NCBI GenBank assembly: GCA_010093705.1
Contig: MU006108.1
Location: 1 to 64,000, forward strand
Length of the DNA: 64,000 bases
Reading direction: 5' to 3'
Origin: Patellaria atrata CBS 101060
Taxonomy: Eukaryota > Ascomycota > Dothideomycetes > Patellariales > Patellariaceae
Shown piece by piece: positions 22,886-35,246 of this stretch (the first letter of the stretch is position 1; every line of letters begins with the position of its first letter). The notes below the pieces were generated by a model. It was not told the DNA's origin. It saw only the letters and a program-made list of their open reading frames with translations, and searched no databases. A program made the translations under genes and the position numbers.

Positions 22886-24337
22886 TTACGTTCTTCAGAA
22901 CCTTTACGCTTCTAATTGTATCTGAAACTTTCATGAAAATAATTCCGATATCTTTAAAGGGATTTCCGATAAAAGTAATAGGCCAATGTCTTACGTTTGA
23001 GAGAGAGAAAGAGAGAAAGAGAGAGCTGCTTCAGTCCTCGCGAAACGCTAGGAAGCAGTCATCTCCTAATCACGCTTACTACAAGATAAGATGCCATACT
23101 ACCAACCATTGTCTGGCTATATACCACCATATATGCAGAGATATAGCATTTGATCCCTATACCGTGACTTGAGTTTATCTTGTGGTAAAGAGAGCGAGCG
23201 GAATACTACATAGTCTCGTCAATACCTTCAGCAGTGTTCTTGAAGCGCCAAAGACTTGTCATCCGTAGCGAAAGAGAAAAAACTTGGATATATGAGCGGC
23301 TATGACCCATTTCGACTTCCCGGTATATATTTAGATGTGCTTCCCACACACGCTCCCGCGATTGATCAAAACGCTCTTTGGACTGGTCCTGGCCGTGTGA
23401 AGATCTCTCCCCTCTTCTCAAGTTGTCAAATGAACACTACGGTCGATATTAGGAGGAGAACACAAGACAAACCATGATACCCAGCTTCGAGGCCACCGAC
23501 AAGGATTTGCAGTACCTCTATTAGAGGGCGAGAGATTCCTGACTACCTGTAGACTTATTAAAAGAGGTGAGAGAAGCATGTATAAGACACGTACCAGTTA
23601 TTGAGGTAGGAGGGGTTGAGGATTGCTCTATGCATATGGTGAGAGTGATAGAGGCTTGTGTGGTTTTGCCTATACACTTGTTAGCATGGTTCGAGATTAG
23701 TGAGTGGATGATATACTTGTCGATGTAGTTGACGGAAGCAAGGGTTTGTCTGTTAAGATATACTTCTCAAGATGAGGCGAGAGAGATGCGTGTGACCTTT
23801 ACCGGTGGGCTGAGTGCACCTACTTTAAGAACCCTTCTGACCGGACAAAATTTGAGGTAAGAGTGAAAGGTACGCATTTCGAGTTGGAAAGGAAGTAGCC
23901 TCAAGCCTCAGGAGGTACCTTAGGGAAGAATAGTTGAAAGGTTCTGTCGGGTATTCAACAACCATTTCAGTCTTATATCTCTCGACCAAATCGAGAAATG
24001 AAATTCTTTCCTTTAGACACACGACAGTAATTGAGACACTATGAACTTTTTTGAAACGGAATGCTATAATATGTTCTAGAATGCAACCTGCAGACGCTGC
24101 TCCTTACGGGAGGTAGTCACATCGACCGGACGGAAATTGTATTGACACCATTTAGTTGGGATGTGAGTCAGAATAATGAACTCGTAAATCTACCCATATA
24201 TCAAATGGAGGTAGTCAAATTCACAGTTTGTTTAGGACAATGTGGTTAGGGAAGCTTTTATAAGGCGGAGGATCTGATCGTTTATGAGACCTTGGAAATG
24301 ATTACGCGCTGATATAAATTCGAGACTTCTACTAGTA
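22886..24337. other. gene-poor region with a GA microsatellite
   Basis: No gene is supported over 1.45 kb. A GAGAGA-type purine tract lies at about 22999-23025, just after the LINE remnant. Short frames at 22879-23172, 23256-23477 and 23825-24022 overlap one another, show no family features and are most likely chance. The region looks like continued decayed DNA beside the dead LINE. Confidence 0.4.
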
Positions 24338-24835
24338 TCACCTATCCGATATATCATTTACAGCGGCCCAGGCGCTCAATGGATCAGCCCAGATTTCCCA
24401 GTGACCGATCTTCCCATTTTCATCGAAATCACTCAAACGGTATATGAACTCTTCATCCCAGCTCTTACCAGTTTTGATACTTTCGAATCTCGCTTTACCA
24501 ATAACGCTGACAATTCCCTTGCTTTGGCTCTCATTTTGTACTTTTGCGTCCGGATCTACGATGAATCCTGTGGTCTCCGGAAATGTGTCGGGACCCATAT
24601 GCATCTTAAGCGTTTCAGAGAGCAATTGGAAGTACTCTTCACAGCCTTGTTTCCCCTTAAAGGTTTTGTGCAAAAATGGAAGGCTTTTCCTAGCCCACTC
24701 AGGTCCATGTTCCGTAATGCGAGGGTGTGATGAAAAATACTTGGAGATTATCTCTTCTGGTGGAGGAGGCGAAAGGAGCGATTGACAGAACTCATTGGCG
24801 CAGCTTCGGAGAGAGGACGCTCGATTTATAGTCAT
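24338..24835 (-). CDS. SnoaL-like / NTF2-fold small protein
   Basis: A single-exon gene of 165 residues starting at an ATG (24835) and ending in TGA. The layout fits the fungal SnoaL-like (NTF2-like superfamily) cone-fold proteins: an N-terminal helix (ANEFCQSLLSPPPPEEIISK), then FLHKTFKGKQGCEEYFQLLS, and a C-terminal sheet ending in GKIGHWEIWADPLSAWAA. The family includes polyketide cyclases, dehydratases and many stress or detoxification proteins of unknown substrate. There is no signal peptide. No polyketide synthase or other pathway gene is nearby, so a cyclase role is not implied. It sits alone between decayed DNA and the capping-protein gene. Confidence 0.75.
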   Translation of the reverse strand: MTINRASSLRSCANEFCQSLLSPPPPEEIISKYFSSHPRITEHGPEWARKSLPFLHKTFKGKQGCEEYFQLLSETLKMHMGPDTFPETTGFIVDPDAKVQNESQSKGIVSVIGKARFESIKTGKSWDEEFIYRLSDFDENGKIGHWEIWADPLSAWAAVNDISDR

Positions 24836-25085
24836 CCTTTTCCAGTCGATCCAGGATTTCAGGAGCCCGGATTATCTTCATAAAGTATTTGAGTGTAAGG
24901 TTCTGTAGTTATTCCTTGAGTGTAATAATGTAAGGGTTTCTACTTGCATAATATATTAAATATAATTGCCCTAGGGAGCTTGGACCAGCCACCCCACAAT
25001 ACAACATATAAGGTATCTAGACATAGCTTTCAGTAGGATGATCTTGAAGCTTCAGCAAACCGAGAAAATCTTATAGTAGGAGACG

Positions 25086-26362
25086 ATGGCATCTGCCGAC
25101 CCCTTTGATAGTGCTCTGTATGTTTTGTCCCCGCGAAGTCATTCTGATCTATATATCTCGCTAGTTATAAACTGACCCCGTTTTCCTAGCGACCTGCTCC
25201 GCCGCCTTAACCCCAAGGATACAGCTGCAAACGTTCAACGCCTTTGCTCACTCGCCCCTTCCCTTACCGAAGATCTCCTTGAATCCGTTGATGTACCCCT
25301 CACGATAAAACGGGATACAAAAACCGGGCGCGACTTTCTATGTTGCGATTACAACCGGGATGGTGATAGTTGGCGAAGTCCTTGGAGTAACGAGTTCTTC
25401 CCCGCCATCGATGATGGAGAAGGTGTCGTACCCAGCGAGAGAGTTAGAAAAATGGAAGTTAAGGCGGGGGAGGCGTTCGACGTATACCGGGAACTGTGAG
25501 TTTGCACATCTGAAGCTTTTAATGCATGAGAAATGGAAGGTACACTCTTGAACGTGGGTCTAGCGTTACTGACCCCCTACTCTCTCAATCAGGTATTTTG
25601 AAGGCGGTATCTCAAGCGTATACTTCTGGGACGTCGACGATGGATTTGCTGGTTGTGTCCTGCTGAAAAAGTGTGCGTACCGTACCCTTGTCCCCGTTCC
25701 CCTGGTTATCCTCAGTCCTGATTAGGAGCTTGGTAGCGGCCTCACCCAGTTCGAAGTCTGCTGCTAGCTGGGATAGTATTCACGTCTTTGAAGCTCTCGA
25801 CCGAGCTCGAACGGCTCGTTACAAACTTACTTCGACCGTTATATTAAATCTAGGCACCGATGCAGAGAATCTAGGAAACATGGATCTCAGTGGCAACATG
25901 GTCCGACAGGTTGAACAAGACTTACCAGTCGAAAACGACGGAAGTCATGTTACCAATATCGGAAAGGTATGTATTATCTTCCCTTCGAGTGCGAGTAAAA
26001 TGATCAAGGATCGATCAAGATCAATCAAATCCACAATATGCGGTCATACTTCTATACAATGCAGACCACATAGTATCAACTAACATTTCCATCTAGATGG
26101 TGGAAGACATGGAGGGCAAAATGAGGAATTTGCTACGTACGTTCTATGACTCCGCAGTTCTACAGACGCTTATATAATTCGTAGAGGAAGTCTACTTTGG
26201 TAAAGCAAAAGATGTAGTCGGTGACCTCAGAAGTATGCCACACTAGTAACCTATGATAGGATAATGATATACTAACGTTTTCTAGGTATAGCATCTCTTA
26301 GCGAGGCGAAGAGAGACAAGGCCACGCATCAAGAAATGATCAATAGCATGAGTCGGTCATAA
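25086..26362 (+). CDS. cap2: F-actin-capping protein subunit beta
   Basis: The beta subunit of the heterodimeric actin barbed-end capping protein, which limits filament growth in cortical actin patches. Seven exons (25086-25117, 25190-25495, 25593-25670, 25726-25966, 26097-26136, 26185-26232, 26286-26362) give 273 residues. The family run is unbroken: DLLRRLNP near the start, [69 protein letters not shown], then RQVEQDLP and the C-terminal [18 protein letters not shown], which includes the actin-binding tentacle side. Length is normal for fungi (about 270-290). The first exon is only 32 bases. The alpha subunit is not in this window. Confidence 0.93.
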
Positions 26363-26778
26363 GCCTGCATACAATTACCCCGATCATAACAGTGCCTACT
26401 AATGTAGTGTACACATAAACGTTGTAGACTTGAAATTAGAGCGGTTTATTATGCTCGTCCACCGTCAGATCGTGTAATATATACCCCATACTGAGTTCAA
26501 AGGGTTCGAAATATGTAAGAGCGCATTTTAAAGAGCATCTTTACTAAGCAATTACATGTTTCGTTATTATCTCAGAGTACAAGATCTAACCCGAGCATCA
26601 CACTAGTTTTTAATTTCTGTAAAGTACAATAATGATGTTATACACGTAAAACATATCAGCGCTCATTTTCGATATTACCCAATCCAGTTTTCCAACTTGT
26701 CATCCCATCAACATCCAGAGGACATGAACATTATCACTTAGGCTATTTTCCTGGATGGCAGATCGGGTTTTGATGCAG

Positions 26779-27398
26779 TTATAGAGCAAAGATAGCCATA
26801 AGCAGACCGGCAAACCCACCTACAGAGACGCTCATGGGGCTATTGCCGATAGCGGCTCCGGAGGAAGTAGCTTCAGCAGCGGATTCCGTTTGAGTGCCTG
26901 TTGGAGAGGAAGCCCCTATTTCTGTTAGTTACAGTCATCTTGACTCTCTCGTCTTAGATTTTGAAATTTGATCTTAGGAAGGAAAATATATTCACACTCA
27001 CCATCAGTAACACTCGCCGTATCACTTGCTGCGGTGTTGGTAGAGCCCTGACCCGCGGTACCTGTTGCTCTCGCAACTGCTCCAGTCCCTGAAGGCAAAA
27101 AGATGCTCGTAATGCAACGAGACATACACTGCGCGTATATTTCTGTCTGCTCCTGGGAGCCGTCCCCCTGGTCACACTCAGCGACGCACTCGGTTGTATC
27201 ATTCGCATGTTGTTCATCCGGGTGAGGATTCCCCCCACACTCAGCCTGGCATTCGACGTCGGCAGGGTCACATTCGGTAAGACATTTCTGGTACGGAGTG
27301 AGAGAGATTGTAGGAGATGCCGGGCCGTCAGTAGTTGCTTGAGGTACTGCAAGTACGAGGGACGCGAATGCGACGAAGATAAAAGCAACGGGCTTCAT
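26779..27398 (-). CDS. small secreted Cys-rich protein, predicted GPI-anchored
   Basis: Two exons (27398-27002 and 26915-26779) give 177 residues. A signal peptide is clear (MKPVAFIFVAFASLVLAVPQ). It is followed by about 80 residues with eight cysteines in paired spacing: KCLTECDPADVECQAECGG, then ECVAEC, then QCMSRC. A Ser/Thr/Ala-rich linker comes next. The C-terminus has a small-residue stretch followed by a hydrophobic tail (VGGFAGLLMAIFAL), the pattern of a GPI anchor signal. The protein probably sits on the cell wall or plasma membrane. The cysteine spacing is not the eight-Cys CFEM pattern as I read it, so the family is left open. It shares a 529-base divergent promoter with MPH1. Confidence 0.8.
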
Positions 27399-27927
27399 GT
27401 TGATTGACGTTTGAAGGATTCGAATCAGATGTTACGTGACAAGGAATGTGTTGAGTCGAATGCCGTAGTTGATATTGGATATATCGAAAGAGAGGAACTG
27501 CTAAGAACGCGATATCAAACGAGTGACTGTTGGTGCAAATAATAATGAATGACGACACCGAGGTGAAAGCAACCTTGAACTGTAAGAAGAGAGAGGAGAA
27601 AAGATGGGATTTATGGAAGGGATCAAAAGTATAGGCAAGGGGCTCCCGCATAGAAACACGAGGCGCTAGATGTTATCTGGCTTAGTTCTGGCTTGGGCGG
27701 CTAAATGAGGTTAAAGTTTCCGTAGTCCGCTCCGCCCTATTTCGCCCCATCCCGCCCCGGTAGTGCCCTGTGCGGCTCAACGCCGGTCCGAGTCGCGTCT
27801 TCCCCCACTCAATTCACACGTCACGCGTAAGTACATTGCCGCTGTACGTTTACAGAATGAGAATTAATGAGAAAGCAGTGATTGACCCTCCTACAATGCA
27901 CAAGCAATCCATAAGGACCAGTACACT
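27399..27927. promoter_or_regulatory. divergent promoter region between the GPI protein gene and MPH1
   Basis: 529 bases separate the two start codons. Near 27738-27772 there is a C-rich stretch with repeated CCGCCC/CGCCCC units (CGCCCCATCCCGCCCC), a GC-box-like or C2H2-finger-like cluster, placed about 160-190 bases upstream of the MPH1 ATG. No TATA box is obvious. A regulatory role for the C-rich cluster is inference. Confidence 0.35.
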
Positions 27928-30900
27928 ATGTCTGATTCCGACGATTTCGGAGATTTCGACAATGATGATTTAATTCTAGCTACTACACAGGCCGAAAAAT
28001 TGCACGGAGTTACCCAAGATTTTCCAGAGTCCAACCGTCCACGGAAGAGACGAAAAATAAAGAGTCAATACGATGGCAGTGATAATTTCAGATTCGAAAT
28101 GCAAGATGAGAAAACATGTAACCCTCGTTCCTACGACTTGCCATCCACTTCGAAAGAAGCTGAAAGGTCTTCCGGAGTCACAGTAGACGAAGTCAATCCC
28201 TTAGACCCTCAACATGGAACAGCGTTGAGAGTGAGGTCACAACATGGGGTTCGTGTCCCTGCAAGGGTCGATAACTTGAATGACGTCTTGGTCAATCAAG
28301 CTCTAGATTCTACGCAAAGTCTGGGGCTAGTCCGAGGTCCCATATGGCAGAAGAATCCGCAATTGAATGAATCGGGCCCTAAGGCGAGCAGATCAACTCT
28401 TGGAGTGTCGCAAAATGCCATGGACCCGTTGCAAAGGATGCCCCTCTCAGAGAACATGAATAAACTGAGTTTTCGAACGTTCAGTTCCGCAAACCGCATG
28501 GGCGGGGCAAATACCTCTGTAGCTCAACATATGTGAGTAATCAATTAGCGTGGTGTATTTTGGGATCTTACTCATCCTTAATTTAGAGCTACGTTACCCT
28601 ATGACCCTGCCCAAGAGCTCGCAGATCTTCCATCTGACGCTTTTTCTTCGTCGCAGTCCTCTCCGCAAAGGCAAGCAATAGGTGCGAGATTCGTTAATCC
28701 TCAAGAACAGTCGGTCCCAATGATATCTCGCAGACTTGCCGCTCCACATGCTGGTCTCCGCCAAACCACTTTATTCGGACGAGACCTTGCGGACGGTATT
28801 CCCGCTTCTCAAACCAACAAGCAGTACAACTGGCCTCTTGCTGAAAAGGTAGAACCACCAACCCACCATCAGCTCGACTTTGAAGCACTTAAGTCGTGGG
28901 TGTATCCGACCAATCTAGGTACAATTCGTGACTATCAGTTCAATATCGTGTCCAGAGGGCTATTTCACAATCTTCTGGTGGCTCTACCCACTGGGCTTGG
29001 GAAAACATTTATTGCAGCTACTATCATGCTGAACTGGTTTCGCTGGACAAAAGATGCCCAAATTGTATTCGTCGCTCCCACCAAACCGCTCGTTGCTCAA
29101 CAAGTGGACGCATGCTTCGGTATCGCCGGAATCCCTAGATCACAGACCACGATGCTGACGGGGGGCATCTCACCTAGCATTAGGGCTGAACAATGGGCTG
29201 AGAAACGGGTCTTCTTCATGACTCCTCAAACTCTACTAAATGATCTAAAAGCAGGAATCTGTGATCCCAAAAGAATCGTTCTCGTAGTAGTTGATGAGGC
29301 TCATAGAGCCACTGGAGCTTATGCTTACGTTGAGGTTGTAAAATTCATCCGACGGTTTAATGAGAGCTTCCGAGTCTTAGCACTAACTGCCACACCCGGA
29401 TCAGATGTGGAGTCCGTGCAAAAGGTCATTGATGGGCTAGACATTTCTCGGATTGAGATCCGAACTGAGAATTCCCTAGATATCAAAGGATACGTAAACC
29501 AGCGAAGAATTGAGAAATTCGTCTTCGAGAATTCGGAGGAAATGGTTATGCTTATGGAACTTTATTCAAAAGCTGTGCGGCCCGCACTCAATGTGCTGAA
29601 CACTCAAAATGCGAACTGGGTAAAAGATCCCGTTACGCTGACCCCTTATGGTTTAACGAAGTCAAGACAGCAATGGTTGTCATCGGAGGCAGGTAGAAGA
29701 GCGCCAATGTCAATCAAAGGCATGGTGAATTCAGTCTTTACTATACTTGCTAGCTTGTCACATAGCATGGAATTGCTCAAATATCACGGTATCGGCCCCT
29801 TTTACCACGGTCTTCTCAAATTCCGCAAATCAGTTGAAGAGGAGAAAAGCAAGTCGAGGTACAAAAAGCAGATCAATGAGGATGATAACTTCCAAAAGAT
29901 GATGGGTACTCTCAAAGTTTGGATCAATAACCCTGAATTTGTCGGCCACCCGAAACTCGAGCATCTTCGATCTCTCGTCCTAAACCATTTCCTCGATGCC
30001 GGGGAAGGACGCGGAGCAGATGGCGCACCACCATCAGCTACTCGTATAATGATCTTCGCACACTGGAGAGATAGCGCGGAAGAGATTGTCCGTATTTTGA
30101 AGCGGGATGAGCCGATAGTTCGACCTCATGTTTTTGTAGGACAGGCAGCTAGCACAAATTCCGAAGGAATGAGCCAATCGAGGCAACAAGAGTTAGTTGC
30201 TCAGTTCAAAAAAGGAATATTTAACACTCTCGTGGCAACATCTATTGGTGAAGAAGGTCTGGATATCGGAGAGATAGACCTAGCCGTCTGTTATGATTCC
30301 AAAGCATCACCAATCCGCATGCTACAACGAATGGGACGTACAGGACGGAAGAGATCAGGTAACATAATTCTGCTTCAAATGAAAGGTAAAGAAGAAGATG
30401 ATGCAGAAAAAGCAAACGACAACTACCTGAAAATGCAGGAGATGATTGCGAAAGGAGACCGTTTCACCTTTCACGGCGATCGTTCTCGTCGCATTTTGCC
30501 GAAAGAGGTTCAGCCTGTGGTAGATAAGCGTATCGTTGATATCCCTTCTGAGAATTCTCAACAAGAGTTACCGGAGCCGAAGAAAAAGGGTAAAGCACCT
30601 AAACGCCCTCCGAAAAGGTTTCATATGCCAGATGGCGTGCATACCGGATTTGTCAAAGCCTCAAGGATAGACGACGTGAATAATGATCAGGATGAGGAAG
30701 ATAGCAGACCTCGAGGCCCAATTCTCTATTCTACCGCACCCGTTCCAGTTCCAACTATAGCTGAAGTTCTTCTTAACCGGGACCAATGGGGTGAATTAGA
30801 ACGTCAGTACCAGAATGCCTTCGATATGGACGGCGGCGAAGTGATTAACCCCCCTAACCTGACCACTCAACCCGAAGCCCAGCGGAGACTTCGCAGAATC

Positions 30901-31704
30901 AAGCATGTGAGCCACGGTCGGACTTGCAAAGATGTTGTAGAGATGCTTAATAGTATACATACTATGTCCCAAGTCTGTGACTTCAAATACGAGAAAAATT
31001 TGCATATGTCCGACCTTGAAGACAAGCCCGCACACATCCTTCAAGCATCGTCAAGCGAAAATTCTTCTAATGAGGAGGAAGGCAAAGACGACAACACTAC
31101 CATAAGCGGCTTGGATTCAGATATAGAGGACGTCAGAGATAACATGCTTCATCCGTCCTTTTCATGTCCATCATCCGGTTCCCGGATGAGGGCCAAATCG
31201 AAACAGAAACGTAAAGCCTACAACAGACCTTCACTTTTCCTCACATCGGCATCCCACTTCCCTAGCTCTCCTCCACCCTCCTCCCCACGCTTTGCCCTTC
31301 CTACTCAAGGCATAGATATAGGCTCGGACAACACCTCTGGCTCGGAAGAAGCAGAAGGAGAGCCATCTTCGGAGCTACGGGACTTTGTGGCCGGTGATGA
31401 TGAAACTGTTTGGGAAGGGTCATCGAGTGGTGTTTGCAGGAGCAATAGAACTGTGAGGCTAAGCCAGATGTTTTATCTGAGCCAGGAAGTAGATGAAGAC
31501 GAGAACCATGATGAGGAAGATATGCCGGACCTTGCTGATTTGGTTGCGAGTGGGGCAACGAGGAATGAACGGAGTGCAAATCTAAGTGATAAAGAAATAA
31601 GAAAACCAAAGCCACAACAGAGGAATGTTGAATCGGATGAGGAGGTTCATGTTCATAGGAAACGGAGAAGAAGGGTCGTAGAAGAACATGAGAGTGACGA
31701 ATAA
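27928..31704 (+). CDS. mph1: ATP-dependent DNA helicase MPH1 (FANCM family)
   Basis: A nuclear 3'-to-5' DNA helicase that unwinds D-loops and remodels stalled forks, the fungal counterpart of FANCM. Two exons (27928-28532 and 28587-31704) give 1,240 residues. Motifs: Walker [11 protein letters not shown] (Lys341), Walker [11 protein letters not shown] (438-441), motif [13 protein letters not shown], and motif [14 protein letters not shown] (from 782). Between the RecA domains lies the MPH1/FANCM-type helical insert ([18 protein letters not shown] and what follows). The C-terminal third is acidic and low in complexity, with basic patches such as RKRRRR near the end that suit nuclear import. 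The N-terminal exon is poorly conserved, as usual in this family. The start codon ATG 27928 is followed by an acidic [13 protein letters not shown] motif typical of fungal MPH1 N-termini. Confidence 0.95.
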
Positions 31705-32012
31705 TTCAGGTGCATATTAGCTAGCGCTCCGATTCATTGCATTTATACTACATTACCACAAGGTCACAAACTAGCACTTTGTATGTCGATCAATCAGTCC
31801 CGAACTTGACAGTCGAAGCACTTTAACCACCATACCTTGACAGACAGACTTCGCCATAGTTTAAGATCATGGTGAAATTAAATAAACCAGTATGTGTGAC
31901 CACAACGTCAATCTCGTCAACCGCTTACTCGTAGGAGCAATGATCTTACTTAGAACTACTCGGATTCTAGGAAACTTTGTTTCTACTCTTAGTTTCGGGT
32001 CGGGAGACGAGT

Positions 32013-33872
32013 CTATATGTTGTTACCAACCGCGCCGGGACAATCGTCCTCAATTGCGACATTCGTTATGCCGGCTCTGTTGATGACAATAGTCTCAAAC
32101 CCTCCCCTTATCATTTTCACCTCCATTACGAACTGCATGAGTCCCTGCGTATTCATTTCCTCTGTTAAGGTTTCGTTAGAAGAACAATATACACGCAGGA
32201 AGTCGCGTGAGAGGTTATTAACTGCATGAAACAAGGACCTGGCGTTCAACTCGCGACAATAACGGTCCTTCGCGAGCTTTTTCGTGATAGCTTCGTCATC
32301 GCAGATATAAAGATAGCTATTTCCGATAAGGCGCTTCACCTCTGGGCGGAGATCGATTGGCTTCCGAATTTCGTCCGCGAACTATATTTTTGCGTTAGAG
32401 GGTATTCATAATGGAAACGCCAACTGAACAACCAACCTTAAGGAGATATTTGTGCGCGATAGCAGTTTGTTCATTCAGGCTGAATGGTAGGAATGGGACT
32501 ATCCTGTTGATGCGTCCCATGAAGGGTGCGTAATACCTCGGGTTAGTGACATAGTAAAAGACTGGTGACGTTAGCTCATACTCCAAATTTTCTCGTAAAC
32601 ACCTTCCCGATTTCTTCTTGCAAAGGAAGTAGAGACACATGCGACTTTTCCGTATCATTCTTGGGCTCAATCTCCTTGTCGTAGAATGCATTGATCGCGG
32701 CATCCCCCAAGTTAGTAACCACGATCAAGATAGTCATTGAGCAATCTATTGGTGTGTTCGTACGCATATCGTAGTAGTCCCCTATGACATGTGCGCATCT
32801 TCCAGACGCTGAGAAAAAAGAATTATTACCTGTATCACACAGGAGGAGCAAAGAGTTTCTGATCTTTTGTGAAGTTTTATCGAACTCGTCGAGAAAAACA
32901 ACACTTCGAAGGCCACTATTAGTAGCTAAGAAGTTGTTCAACTGGGATCCCTCCTCGGATCGCTGGTAACCATTATGAGCGCCGAACAGGTCCCAATCGT
33001 TTCTCATCTGAGCGCAATCAACAACGGTTGTGTCCACGTTCAAGATGTCCCCAATCTGCCTAGCCATCTCGGTTTACCGTGACCGGAGGGGCCAGCAAAA
33101 GCCATTATCAAGGGTACCTTCGTATTAAATGCCATATGTGAGAGCAACTCGGTTTGAACCATTGTAACGGCCTGCTTCTGGCTGATGATCGAATATTGAA
33201 GCTTTGACAGGTCTCCCATGCGGTGTGTGGTCGTAATCTGTGATTCAGGGCCTGTTGGGTTGGAAGAACAATGAGCTACGTTCAAAAGGTACTTACTAGA
33301 AACATTCATGGACCTGGATAAGACGCCTCGGTAGAAGGGGTGGTTACACCAGGCGGTTGCCTTCGAATCCTTGGGCAATTTATCGTCTACCCAGAATTCA
33401 AAAGGGATAGTTGTAGGCATGACACCCGCGGCAATTAACACTTTAACGGTTGCAATTGTGTTCTTTGACGAAAGAGTTCCGTTCATCATCGCGTATGCTA
33501 GAACGAGCACGCCTCGTGCTGAAACGGCTTTGTCAACATTTGCTCCATGATCAAAAAGCAGCTTGACCACTTCGATCTCGTTACGTACACCGGAAAGAAC
33601 AGAAGCGGTGCCTGGGATCTGATAAGGGTATTGATCTGATCCTTGATGATCTCTGTCTCATGGACATTCAAGTACTTGTGCAAGAGTGAATACCCGCAGC
33701 CCTGTTGAATACAAGCAGCGAGTAGTTCAGGGCTAAAGTCTTTGTTATTGCCGAGATTGAAAAATGCATGATCGATCTGTTCGTCGGGGTCGCCAGGGAG
33801 TGGCATAAGAGGTAAGTCAAGCGGCGAGATGATAGACCTACGCTCTTTAAGATCACCCAGTTTTCCAGACAT
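32013..33872 (-). pseudogene. ankyrin / ClpB-like AAA+ ATPase gene with broken frame
   Basis: An N-terminal part with ankyrin-like repeats (VVKLLFDHGANVDKA) is joined to a single AAA+ module of the Clp/HSP100 C-terminal type. The module has a Walker A region MAFAGPSGHGK, Walker B VVFLDEFDKT, and FMGRINRIVPFLPFS followed by a small helical lid. The frame is broken at three places. Near 33640 the ankyrin frame shifts. At 33073-33076 the Walker A reads GHGKPRWLG, where GHGKTEMARQIG continues one base away, as if one A were lost from an A run. Near 32575 the frame shifts before YYVTNPRYYAPF. Introns are still recognisable near 33253-33297, 32779-32829 and 32376-32441. The 5' end is uncertain: an upstream exon ending near 33944 may precede the ATG at 33872. 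Either a recent pseudogene or base errors in the assembly. Confidence 0.68.
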
Positions 33873-33944
33873 GGCGATGGAAAACTTTATGGCGTAATTA
33901 GCTCTGAGTAGCAAATGAAGATATTGGAGCTCGTATGAGCTTAC

Positions 33945-35246
33945 TTTGCTTCGTAAAAGTTCAAATGATGGGTAGATGCGCTCCGGTTATGATTGTTGTT
34001 CGTCACGTTGAAAGATGTAGAAAGATGGGAGAGAAGTTTGAAGAGAACAGTTTATATTTGTTTATCACTACGCGAGATAAATAATGAGAGCCAAGACTAT
34101 AATAGGGGTACGTGAATGTGAAGTTTGACGAAATATATTCACTTAAACGATTTTCACGTGAAAACGGGAATATGAATAGAAGTCAACATCCAAAACGGTT
34201 ATGGGCGGTTTGAATTGTATTTCGAGCGATTTTAATATATCTAACGTACTTTATGGTTATCATTTACTTCTCCTGCGATAGACTTTTAGTCCTATGAATA
34301 ATGGACTGATTTTGCTGAACAGAAACGAAGACAGAAATTGATCTGGAATATTCCAAAGTTTGAGATTCTGGGGTGGGCACAGCTGGGCCACAACTAGAAC
34401 ACCTCTATTATTTTTATGAAAGAGAATGATGGTGACATGTTCTTAGTTGTTACCGCTTCCAATATTCTCCTACCTTCATTTGGACTCAAGGGCACATTTT
34501 CCTTCACAAAGATCTACAGTAAGACTATATCAAGCTTGGAAATCTAGTTTCATGAGTTGTATTCATCAGCGGTGTAGCTACGAAGGACAGCAATATATCC
34601 TTTCAAAATTCTTCTCGTTGGTAATTCAAGCAATTCAAGTAGAATCTAGAGGTGCAATATGATACCTTATTGCGTACGAAATGGTGTAAATGTGATCAGG
34701 ATTAATCTGAGGTACGTACAGTACAATACGGCTCAGTTACAAGTCAAATTATAATGAAAAGACTAAAATGGAAATGAAGTCACTTTTTGTATCGTACTCT
34801 ACAGTAAGGTACTTGAGAAGGATAAAATGAAATTGAAGCTACTTTTGTATTTTATACTCTACGGTAGATTGTCGTTGAGGTGAAGATAAAGGACGCCCTT
34901 TGACTCTTGGACGTCCTCGCTACCTTGGGCGCTAACTCTTTTACGGTTAGCTCACTCTTGCCATGCGGCTCTGAATCGGTAGTGCAGGTTTTCATTTCGG
35001 GTTATGCCTGATGGACCTTTACAATATATAATAAAGAATACAATACTCCGTACAGTATGTCGATGCAAAACTAAGAGTGTCATAATCGCCCTCCTTCTCT
35101 CCTCGCCACTACTTCTTCTAGTTCTCTATCTTTCATTTCTTCCACGCCCAAATTGATTATCCTATCCTCACCTTCTCTGCCTTACAACCGTCTCTCCCGC
35201 CCTTTCACCTAACTCTTTTCAATCCTACCATCTTCAACTTTCCAAT
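33945..35246. other. 1.3-kb intergenic region: AT-rich repeats and a pyrimidine-rich promoter
   Basis: No gene is supported. Two imperfect direct repeats of about 55 bases lie at 34752-34868, each ending in TACTCTAC(A/G)GTA. An ACTCCGTAC motif is at about 35044. From about 35088 to the BRR2 start codon the plus strand is strongly pyrimidine-rich (CTTCTCTCC-like runs), the usual look of a fungal core promoter and 5' leader, so the BRR2 transcript probably begins in that tract. Confidence 0.5.

Noticed and set aside
22879-23172. 97-codon frame after the LINE
   Set aside because: It spans a GA microsatellite and shows no family features; probably chance.
24338-24835. SnoaL-like gene as part of a polyketide cluster
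   Set aside because: No synthase, tailoring enzyme or regulator lies nearby, so a biosynthetic cluster is not supported.
27410-27440. GATTCGAATC, resembling a tRNA B box
   Set aside because: No A box, cloverleaf stems or pol III terminator around it; it lies in the 5' region of the GPI protein gene.
15980-35050. TACGGAGTA / TACTCCGTA motifs (near 15983 and 35043)
   Set aside because: Short and scattered; such motifs are common in fungal intergenic DNA and no pairing or element structure is seen.
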